Assembly: GCA_050115795.1 (NCBI GenBank)
Contig: JASFPT010000083.1
Coordinates: 1-14,476, forward strand
Direction of reading: 5' to 3'
Source of the DNA: JAIPEL01 sp050115795
Lineage (GTDB): Bacteria > Desulfobacterota > Desulfobacteria > Desulfobacterales > CAFBRK01
Length of the DNA: 14,476 nucleotides
A program made the position numbers and the translations under genes. This document shows, piece by piece, positions 1-5,756 of this stretch. The first letter of the stretch is position 1. Every line of letters begins with the position of its first letter. The notes beneath the pieces were generated by a model. It saw only the letters and a list, made by a program, of their open reading frames with translations. It searched no databases and was not told the origin of the DNA.

Positions 1-120
1 CTCATCGGTCTGGCCATGATCGAGTCGCTGTGTATCAACGCCCTGGTCATCGCGCTGATCTTGATCTACGCGCATCCCCAGGCGGCGGCGATTGCCGGCC
101 TGTTTACCGGCGCCCACTAA
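1..120 (+). CDS. atpE: ATP synthase F0 subunit c, C-terminal end (partial)
   Basis: The open frame enters from the window edge and ends with TAA at 118-120, leaving 39 residues. The segment GLAMIESLCINALVIALILIY matches the second transmembrane helix of the F0 c-ring subunit. The Glu in MIES is the ion-carrying carboxylate, and the helix is followed by the usual short polar/Ala-rich end. The c-ring in the inner membrane couples proton or sodium flow to ATP synthesis. A Ser directly follows the Glu, as in Na+-binding rings, but the next residues (Leu, Cys) and the Asn where Na+ rings carry Tyr do not fit that type. Helix 1 lies outside the window, so ion specificity cannot be read. A strong terminator follows 9 bases after the stop, so this is probably the last gene of its transcript. 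Confidence 0.85.
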   Translation, partial: LIGLAMIESLCINALVIALILIYAHPQAAAIAGLFTGAH

Positions 121-129
121 GACACCTCC

Positions 130-178
130 AAAAAAAAAGCGGGGCGGTGCCGACGGCGGCACCGCCCCGCTTTTTTTA
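130..178. terminator. bidirectional rho-independent terminator between atpE and uvrA
   Basis: A perfect 14-bp stem (139-152 with 157-170, GCGGGGCGGTGCCG and its complement) has the 4-base loop ACGG. It is flanked by nine A on the left (130-138) and seven T on the right (171-177), so it has a U-tract in either direction. It ends the + strand atpE transcript and the - strand uvrA transcript. The uvrA stop codon (complement of 176-178) lies inside the A/T tract. Confidence 0.95.
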
Positions 179-2992
179 TTTTAGAATTCCCTTGAGGTAC
201 TGGCCGGTGTAGGAGTCGGGGATCTTCGCGATCTGCTCCGGCGTCCCGCACCCGATGACCTGCCCGCCGCGGTCCCCCCCTTCCGGTCCCAGGTCGATCA
301 GGAAATCGGCCGATTTGATCACGTCCAGGTTGTGCTCGATGACCACCACGGTGTTGCCGCTGTCCACGAGGCGGTCGAGCACCTCCAGCAGACGCCGGAT
401 GTCTTCCGGGTGCAGACCGGTGGTCGGTTCGTCGAGCACGTAGAGAGTGGATCCGCTTCCTTTCCGGCTCAGCTCCCGGGCCAGCTTGACGCGCTGGGCC
501 TCTCCGCCCGAGAGCGTGGTCGCCGGCTGCCCCAGGCAGATGTAGCCGATCCCCACGTCGGCCAGCATCTGCAGCCTCTCGCGGATGGTGCCGATGTTGC
601 GGAAAAAAGAAAGGGCCTGGTTGACGGTCATATCGAGCACCTCGGCGATGCTTTTTCCCTTGTAGCGGATGTCGAGGGTTTCCCGGTTGTAGCGTTTACC
701 CCGGCAACCATCGCAGGGGACGTAGACATCCGGAAGAAAATGCATCTCGATCTTCAGGATTCCGTCCCCCTTGCAGGCCTCACAGCGCCCTCCTTTGACG
801 TTGAAGCTGAACCGGCCGGGCTTGTAGCCCCGCGCCCGGGCTTCGGGCGTGCGGGAAAACAGTTCACGGATGAAGGTGAATGCGCCGGTGTAGGTCCCCG
901 GATTTGACCGGGGTGTCCGCCCGATGGGCGACTGATCGATATCGACCGCCTTGTCCACCAGTTCGGTACCGATCAGCTCTTCAAGGGCGCCGGCCTGGAT
1001 CCGTGCGCCGGTCAGCCGCCGGGAAAGGGCGCGGTAGAGGGTCTCCAGTACCAGCGTCGACTTTCCCGAACCGGAAACCCCCGTGACGCAGATCAGACAG
1101 CCGAGGGGAAAGGCCACATCGATGCCCTTCAAGTTGTTGGCCGACGCTCCCTTGACCCATAGAGAGGGGCCGTTGGCGGGCCGCCGCCTGGTCGGGACCG
1201 GGATTTGCCGCCGGCCGGAAAGGTATTGACCGGTCAGGGACGCCTCGGTGGATGCCAGGCGGTCGGGGGGGCCGGCGTAGACCACACGGCCGCCGTTGAC
1301 ACCGGCGCCGGGCCCCATGTCCACGACAAAATCCGAAGCCCGGATCGTTTCCTCGTCGTGTTCGACGACCAGGACGGTGTTGCCCAGGTCCCGCATCTGC
1401 AGCAGGGTCTGCAGGAGTCGTCGGTTGTCGCGCTGGTGCAGCCCGATGCTCGGCTCGTCCAGCACATAGAGAACCCCGGTCAGCTTGGAGCCGATTTGAG
1501 TGGCGAGCCGAATCCGCTGACTTTCTCCCCCCGAGAGGGTGTCTGCCGAACGATCCAGGGTCAGGTAGTCGAGTCCCACATTTTCCAGGAACTGAAGCCG
1601 CTCTCCCACCTCCCGCACGATCCTGGCAGCAATGGCAGACGCCTTGGGGGGCAGCGTCAAGCCGGTGAAAAACCGGCGGGCGCCGACGACGGTCATGGCC
1701 AGCACTTCGTGAATGGCGCAGCCCCCGATGCGAACGGCGCGGGCGACCTCGTTGAGGCGGGCGCCGCCGCACTCCGGACACGGCGTGTACTTCATGTACT
1801 GGCGAATTTCTTCCCGGGATCCGGCGGCATCCGTTTCCGCGTAGCGGCGCTCGAGCCGAGGGATCAGCCCCTCGAAGGGCTGTTCGTAGGCGACCCGTCG
1901 CTTGTTCTGTTCCAAGAAAAAGGGGACTGTATCCTGCCCCGACCCGTAGAGCAGCACCTGGCGGAAGGCCTCCGGAAGATCCTTAAAGGGAGTGTAGATA
2001 TCGGTTCCGTAACGGCGTGTCAGGGCCTCGAGGAATTCGACAAAGTGCACCGAGCTGCGATTCGCCCACTCGGCCACCGCGCCATCCCGCAGGGAGAGCT
2101 CCGGGTTGGGCACGATCAGTTCCGGATCGAATCCGGCCGTTGCGCCCAGACCGCCACAGCGCGAACAGGCCCCGTGAGGGGAATTGAAGGAAAACGACGC
2201 CGGGGAGAGTTCCGGGAGGCGGACGCCGCATGTTGCACATACCGCCCGTTCACTATAGTGGATGGGGTCGCCGTTTTCGACGTCGACGATCACCCGGCCT
2301 TCGGACTGGGCGGCAGCCAGTTCCAGAGAGTCGGCGAGACGGTTTCTCATGGTCGGTTTGACCACGAGCCGGTCGACGACGACCTCCATCTCGGCAGCGG
2401 CGTCGGGAGCCGTTGCCAGTGCATCTTCCAGTTCCAGGACCCGGCCGTCGATCCGGACTCGGGCAAAGCCCTCCCGCTTGAGCCGCTTCAGGCGTTTGCG
2501 AAGAGGCTCCTTGGCGTCGCCGGGGACCGGGGCAAGGATCTGCAGCCGGGATCTTTCGGGCAGGGCCATCGCCAGGTCGATGATCTGGTCCATCGTCTGC
2601 CGGGCAATCGGCCGCCCGCACTGCCAGCAGTGGGGAACCCCGATCCGGGCGTAGAGCAGGCGCAGATAGTCGTGGATTTCCGTTACGGTGCCGACCGTTG
2701 ACCGCGGGTTATGGCTGGCCGTCTTTTGTTCGATGGCGATGGCCGGCGACAAACCTTCGATCAGGTCCACGTCGGGCTTCTCCATGCGCTCGAGGAACTG
2801 CCGTGCATAGGCGGAAAGCGACTCCACGTACCGGCGCTGGCCTTCGGCATACAACGTGTCGAAAGCAAGGGTCGATTTACCGGATCCGGACAGGCCGGTG
2901 ACGACGATCAGACCGTCGCGGGGAAGGGTGAGGTCCACGTTTTTCAGGTTGTGTTGCCGGGCGCCTCGAATGATGATGCGATCAGAGTCCAT
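176..2992 (-). CDS. uvrA: UvrABC excinuclease subunit A
   Basis: This 938-residue protein has the normal length for UvrA, the damage-sensing ABC ATPase of nucleotide excision repair. It works as a dimer with UvrB in the cytoplasm. All landmarks are intact. They are Walker A1 GLSGSGKST (33-41), zinc site C252/C255/C276/C279, first signature LSGGE (486-490) with LDEPSIGLH (511-519), Walker A2 GVSGSGKST (638-646), second zinc site C737/C740/C760/C763, and second signature LSGGE (827-831) with LDEPTTGLH (853-861). The start ATG (2990-2992) gives the standard N-terminus (IIIRGARQHNLKNVDL), yet the bases before it are A/T-rich with no clear Shine-Dalgarno sequence. The gene is single and diverges from the dnaA-like gene. 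I saw no LexA box of the CTGT-N8-ACAG or GTTC-N7-GTTC type in the gap. Confidence 0.98.
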   Translation of the reverse strand: MDSDRIIIRGARQHNLKNVDLTLPRDGLIVVTGLSGSGKSTLAFDTLYAEGQRRYVESLSAYARQFLERMEKPDVDLIEGLSPAIAIEQKTASHNPRSTVGTVTEIHDYLRLLYARIGVPHCWQCGRPIARQTMDQIIDLAMALPERSRLQILAPVPGDAKEPLRKRLKRLKREGFARVRIDGRVLELEDALATAPDAAAEMEVVVDRLVVKPTMRNRLADSLELAAAQSEGRVIVDVENGDPIHYSERAVCATCGVRLPELSPASFSFNSPHGACSRCGGLGATAGFDPELIVPNPELSLRDGAVAEWANRSSVHFVEFLEALTRRYGTDIYTPFKDLPEAFRQVLLYGSGQDTVPFFLEQNKRRVAYEQPFEGLIPRLERRYAETDAAGSREEIRQYMKYTPCPECGGARLNEVARAVRIGGCAIHEVLAMTVVGARRFFTGLTLPPKASAIAARIVREVGERLQFLENVGLDYLTLDRSADTLSGGESQRIRLATQIGSKLTGVLYVLDEPSIGLHQRDNRRLLQTLLQMRDLGNTVLVVEHDEETIRASDFVVDMGPGAGVNGGRVVYAGPPDRLASTEASLTGQYLSGRRQIPVPTRRRPANGPSLWVKGASANNLKGIDVAFPLGCLICVTGVSGSGKSTLVLETLYRALSRRLTGARIQAGALEELIGTELVDKAVDIDQSPIGRTPRSNPGTYTGAFTFIRELFSRTPEARARGYKPGRFSFNVKGGRCEACKGDGILKIEMHFLPDVYVPCDGCRGKRYNRETLDIRYKGKSIAEVLDMTVNQALSFFRNIGTIRERLQMLADVGIGYICLGQPATTLSGGEAQRVKLARELSRKGSGSTLYVLDEPTTGLHPEDIRRLLEVLDRLVDSGNTVVVIEHNLDVIKSADFLIDLGPEGGDRGGQVIGCGTPEQIAKIPDSYTGQYLKGILK

Positions 2993-3036
2993 TTTTAGAA
3001 ATTTAAAGAAATGGGTAGAAATTCATAGAATTCGGA

Positions 3037-3065
3037 AGAAAAGAACATTGTCGATATCGTGTCAA
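3037..3065 (-). promoter_or_regulatory. possible uvrA promoter (weak)
   Basis: On the - strand a perfect TTGACA (complement of 3060-3065) lies about 70 bases before the uvrA start. The hexamer 17 bases further on is TTTTCT, only 3 of 6 matches to TATAAT. The -35 is convincing and the -10 is not, so the true promoter may be elsewhere in this AT-rich stretch. Confidence 0.25.
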
Positions 3066-3176
3066 TAACGCCGGATATATCGAAAATACCTGATAAAACA
3101 CCGGACTAAAAAAATCCAGTATTTCAAGACAATTGAACTCTTTTTTATATTAAGTCCTGTGATAACATATCCTTGT

Positions 3177-3259
3177 GGTTTGTTAGGCTACCGTTAGAAA
3201 AGCATTTACAAACCCCCACTGATCCGGTTTGACAACTTCAGGCGAAATCCTTACAAACC
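3177..3259. repeat. four alternating copies of a GGTTTGTNA-like 9-mer
   Basis: Copies are GGTTTGTTA (3177-3185, +), TTACAAACC (3206-3214, i.e. - strand GGTTTGTAA), GGTTTGACA (3226-3234, +) and TTACAAACC (3251-3259, -). They alternate in orientation, with centres 29, 20 and 25 bases apart. The last two extend to a perfect 8-bp inverted repeat, CCGGTTTG (3224-3231) and CAAACCGG (3254-3261). This inverted repeat overlaps the predicted -35 and -10 boxes of the dnaA-like gene, as an operator would. The regulator is unknown; the product of the downstream gene is one candidate. Confidence 0.6.
3229..3257 (+). promoter_or_regulatory. predicted sigma70-type promoter of the dnaA-like gene
   Basis: TTGACA (3229-3234) is a perfect -35 box. 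After a 17-base spacer TACAAA (3252-3257) matches TATAAT at 4 of 6 positions. Transcription would start near 3264, giving a leader of about 130 bases to the preferred ATG at 3397. Both boxes sit in the half-sites of an 8-bp inverted repeat, suggesting repression or autoregulation. Confidence 0.55.
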
Positions 3260-3381
3260 GGCTAACCTTTTTCCGCAGCATGTAATCTATCATAATTCTT
3301 CCAAACTGGTTGATTTAACCCCTTATGGACCGGAGTTTACCCGAATCCCTCTTCGCCGAGGGATCCTTTTTTCCGATCATC

Positions 3382-3389
3382 GGAGCAGG
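3382..3389 (+). promoter_or_regulatory. ribosome binding site that decides the dnaA-like start
   Basis: GGAGCAGG precedes ATG 3397 at workable spacing (11 bases from GGAG, 7 from the last GG). The earlier in-frame ATG at 3325 is preceded by TTTAACCCCTT with no purine-rich element. The later start also matches the beginning of DnaA domain I. Confidence 0.6.
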
Positions 3390-3396
3390 CACGGCC

Positions 3397-4743
3397 ATGG
3401 AGCAGGTCTGGAACGCAGTCAAAGAGAAGATGCAGGGGCATCTTCCGGCCCACAGCTTCCGGATGTGGATCGAACCGATCGAGTTTCTCGAGTTTCGCGA
3501 CGAATCGCTGGTCCTTTGCTGCCCGAACAGCTTTTCCCGCCGCCGGGTCTTGGATCAATACAGCAAGGCGCTTGAAGACGAAATCGCCCGGGGCGCCGGA
3601 CGACCCCTGAAGCTGCGGATCGAGGTCCATGGCGCCAACGGGAACGGTGACGGAAATGGCCACAAGGAGCGCCACCGGCAGCTGCCGCTGCCCAACCTGA
3701 GCGGCCGCCCCCACAGCGGCCGTCTTCTGCGGAAAAATTTCACCTTCGACCAATTCGTGGTGGGCGGCAACAACGACTTTGCCTACAGCGCATCGCTTTC
3801 CCTGGCCTCCCGGAAAAGCAGCCAGCAAAGCTCTCTGTTTCTGCTGTCGGCCACCGGTCTGGGCAAGAGCCATCTGGCCCAGGCCATCGGCCACCACATC
3901 CTGACCGAGATGCCCTCCGAAAGGGTCTACTACATCACGGCGGAAGACTTTACCAACGAGATGATACAGGCCCTCCGCCACGACAGTATCGACCGGTTCA
4001 AGGAAAAATACCGGAGCCGCTGCGATGTTCTGCTGCTCGAAGACGTCCAGTTTCTCAGCGGCAAGGAACGCACCCAGCTGGAGCTGGCGCTGACCCTGGA
4101 TGCCCTGGCCGACGCGGGCAAGAAAATCATCTTCTCCAGCTGCTACGCTCCGTCTGAAATTCCGAAGCTGAGCGATGAGCTGCGTTCCCGGTTGAGCAGC
4201 GGGCTGGTTTCCAACATCGATCCGCCGGATTTCAAAACCCGTCTGCGGATTCTCAAGAAAAAGGTCGAATGCAACGGGTTTCCGATTTCAGAAGACGTCA
4301 TGCATTATTTGGCCAGCGAACTGACCGAGAACGTCCGTCAGCTGGAGAGCGGTCTGATCGGGGTCTCGGCCAAGGGATCGCTGCTGGGCTCCCGGATCGA
4401 CGTTCCCCTGGCTGAAACCGTGGTGAAAAATATCGTCAGCCAGAAACGGGCGATCACCGTCTCCTCCATCAAGAAGCTTGTCTGCCGGCATGCCAGAATC
4501 TCTGAAGAAGACCTCATCTCCCGCTCCCGGAAGCAGACGATTGTCCGGCCGCGGCAGATCGCCATCTACTTGTCGAGAAAGTACACCGATCAGTCCCTGC
4601 AGGCCATCGGCAGAAGTTTCAACCGATACCATGCCACGGCTCTTCACGCCATCGCTTGTGTGGAGCGGGGAATGAAAGAAGACACGCGGATGCGCCGGTA
4701 CGTCGATTTCCTTTGCCAGAAACTGGAAAACGGGAAGTTCTAA
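3397..4743 (+). CDS. divergent DnaA-family replication initiator paralogue
   Basis: From ATG 3397 the product has 448 residues, usual for DnaA; a 72-base longer frame from 3325 lacks a binding site. The domain order is that of DnaA. Domain I is MEQVWNAVKEKM onward (1-80), followed by a Gly/Asn-rich linker (about 80-110). The AAA+ domain begins at NFTFDQFVVG, and the C-terminal helix-turn-helix domain IV starts near 355. Box VII (ELRSR, 261-265), sensor 2 (NVRQLES, 312-318) and the domain IV RPRQ (384-387) are kept. Several hallmark residues differ. Walker A reads SATGLGKS (151-158) where DnaA has GGVGLGKT. Walker B is LLLED rather than LLIDD. Sensor 1 is SSCYAP rather than TSDRxP. The DnaA signature GRDHTTVLHA reads NRYHATALHA (409-418), so E. 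coli D433 and T435 become Tyr and Ala. It may be a second initiator or a transcription regulator with its own binding site. No dnaN follows; the next gene converges 2 bases away. Confidence 0.85.
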   Translation: MEQVWNAVKEKMQGHLPAHSFRMWIEPIEFLEFRDESLVLCCPNSFSRRRVLDQYSKALEDEIARGAGRPLKLRIEVHGANGNGDGNGHKERHRQLPLPNLSGRPHSGRLLRKNFTFDQFVVGGNNDFAYSASLSLASRKSSQQSSLFLLSATGLGKSHLAQAIGHHILTEMPSERVYYITAEDFTNEMIQALRHDSIDRFKEKYRSRCDVLLLEDVQFLSGKERTQLELALTLDALADAGKKIIFSSCYAPSEIPKLSDELRSRLSSGLVSNIDPPDFKTRLRILKKKVECNGFPISEDVMHYLASELTENVRQLESGLIGVSAKGSLLGSRIDVPLAETVVKNIVSQKRAITVSSIKKLVCRHARISEEDLISRSRKQTIVRPRQIAIYLSRKYTDQSLQAIGRSFNRYHATALHAIACVERGMKEDTRMRRYVDFLCQKLENGKF

Positions 4744-4745
4744 CC

Positions 4746-4943
4746 TCAATGGTTTTTGAAAACCATGTCCTCCAGGGAGACCAGGTCTTCGAGGATTTCG
4801 AGGCGGGCGTTTTTTTCTTTTTCGATACAGCAGCGCAATCGAAGGGCACACAGGGTCTTGCAGATGGTGTCCTGGATTTCGAAGTTTCCGAAACATCCGA
4901 GCCGATCCCCGAAGTACCCCGTGACCTGCAGCTCCTTTTTCAT
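4746..4943 (-). CDS. small five-cysteine protein, function unknown
   Basis: This 65-residue protein has no family I can name. Its ATG (4941-4943) overlaps the TGA of the upstream phosphatase gene as ATGA. A GAGG Shine-Dalgarno lies 7 bases before it, so translational coupling is likely. The middle part GCFGNFEIQDTICKTLCALR, followed by LRCCIEKEKN, places cysteines at 17, 28, 32, 38 and 39 (C-x10-C-x3-C-x5-CC). This could bind zinc or an iron-sulfur centre. Similar C-G-x-F...C..C..C clusters occur in other small bacterial proteins, but I cannot assign this one. The C-terminal third (ARLEILEDLVSLEDMVF) should form an amphipathic helix. No signal peptide or membrane segment is seen. It ends 2 bases from the stop of the convergent dnaA-like gene, with no clear terminator between; an 8-bp hairpin (4749-4766) lies within its last codons. 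Confidence 0.75.
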   Translation of the reverse strand: MKKELQVTGYFGDRLGCFGNFEIQDTICKTLCALRLRCCIEKEKNARLEILEDLVSLEDMVFKNH

Positions 4944-5734
4944 TCGATTTCCTCTTTAGACAGCAGCGAAACCATCTCCTGGTGAATTCGGCCGTTGGTG
5001 GCCAGCAGATGCAATGATCGGCGGCCGTCATACGGTTGGTCGGCAAAATCGGTGACCCGGCCGCCGGCCGCTTCAAGGATACAGACGCCGGCTGCCGTGT
5101 CCCATGGCTTGAGGTAAGACTCCCAGAAGCCCTCGAACCGCCCGCAGGCCACATAGCACAGGTCCAGGGCAGCGCTTCCCAGCCGGCGCATCCCTTGAGC
5201 GGCGTTCAGACAGTTGGAAAAGCGGTTCAATACCGGCTCGGCCACCGCCTGAATGTTGTAGGGAAATCCGGTGACCAGCAGGCTTTCGGCCACCTGCGAC
5301 GCCTCCGAAACCCGGATCGGCCGGCCGTTGAGCCGGGCCCCGCCACCGCTGACCGCCGTGAACAACTCACCCCGCAAGGGATCCAATACGATTCCCAGCA
5401 GCACCTCTCCCTTCCGGGCAAAGGCCAGGGAGATGGAGAAGATTCCCAGTCGGTGGGCATAATTGGTGGTGCCGTCGAGGGGGTCGATGATCCAGCAGAA
5501 ATCTTCCAGACGGGGTTCCTGGCTGCCGCTTTCTTCGGCCAGGAAACCATGATCGGGAAAGGCCCGCCGTATCGTTTCGATGATGATCCGCTCTGCGCCG
5601 GTATCGGCGTCGGTGACCAGATCGTTTCTTCCTTTTTCCCGGATCGACTCAATGCGTCCGAACCGGGAAAGCAGAACGTCGGCCCCCTTGTATGCCGCCG
5701 CAACGCCGATCCGCTTGACTGCTTCGAGATCCAT
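4940..5734 (-). CDS. suhB: inositol-1-monophosphatase family protein (SuhB type)
   Basis: A 264-residue cytoplasmic phosphatase of the usual family size. The Mg2+-dependent site is complete, with LAEES (65-69), DPLDGTTNY (84-92) and WDTAAG (211-216). These carry the metal-binding Glu67, Asp84, Asp87 and Asp212. The family hydrolyses inositol-1-phosphate and similar sugar phosphates; SuhB members also act in rRNA transcription antitermination and ribosome maturation in E. coli. That second role would suit this neighbourhood, but nothing in the sequence proves it. AGAGGG stands 6 bases before the ATG. It starts 22 bases after the hflX stop and overlaps the small cysteine gene, so it belongs to the dnaB-hflX transcript. 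The gene symbol is by family similarity; related substrates such as fructose-1,6-bisphosphate cannot be ruled out. Confidence 0.92.
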   Translation of the reverse strand: MDLEAVKRIGVAAAYKGADVLLSRFGRIESIREKGRNDLVTDADTGAERIIIETIRRAFPDHGFLAEESGSQEPRLEDFCWIIDPLDGTTNYAHRLGIFSISLAFARKGEVLLGIVLDPLRGELFTAVSGGGARLNGRPIRVSEASQVAESLLVTGFPYNIQAVAEPVLNRFSNCLNAAQGMRRLGSAALDLCYVACGRFEGFWESYLKPWDTAAGVCILEAAGGRVTDFADQPYDGRRSLHLLATNGRIHQEMVSLLSKEEIE

Positions 5735-5756
5735 ACGGGACCCTCTTTACAACCCT

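Larger units (their letters stand above)
2993..3396. other. AT-rich divergent intergenic region between uvrA and the dnaA-like gene
   Basis: About 400 bases without a supported gene. The left part (about 3000-3170) is markedly AT-rich in an otherwise GC-rich window, with A-runs and T-runs (3108-3115, 3141-3146). GGACT (3103-3107) and AGTCC (3153-3157) form a distant inverted pair around these runs. The right part carries a repeat cluster and a promoter, described separately. GGTTGATTTAACC (3308-3320) is a short palindrome just before an unused upstream ATG at 3325. No canonical TTATCCACA DnaA box is present. Confidence 0.6.

Noticed and set aside
1205..2701. Long + strand open frame of about 500 codons opposite uvrA
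   Set aside because: Antisense shadow of a GC-rich gene; no family similarity, while uvrA is complete on the other strand.
3158..3166. TGTGATAAC as a DnaA box
   Set aside because: It lacks one G of TGTGGATAA, so the alignment needs a deletion; not a real match.
2993..3396. Main chromosomal origin (oriC) at the AT-rich gap before the dnaA-like gene
   Set aside because: There are no canonical TTATCCACA boxes and no dnaN next to the gene. The rpsF-dnaB group to the right would be transcribed head-on to a fork leaving this site, and the protein itself is atypical. A GC-skew plot would settle it.
3325..3396. Earlier ATG (3325) for the dnaA-like gene
   Set aside because: No ribosome binding site, and the extra 24 residues precede the normal start of domain I.
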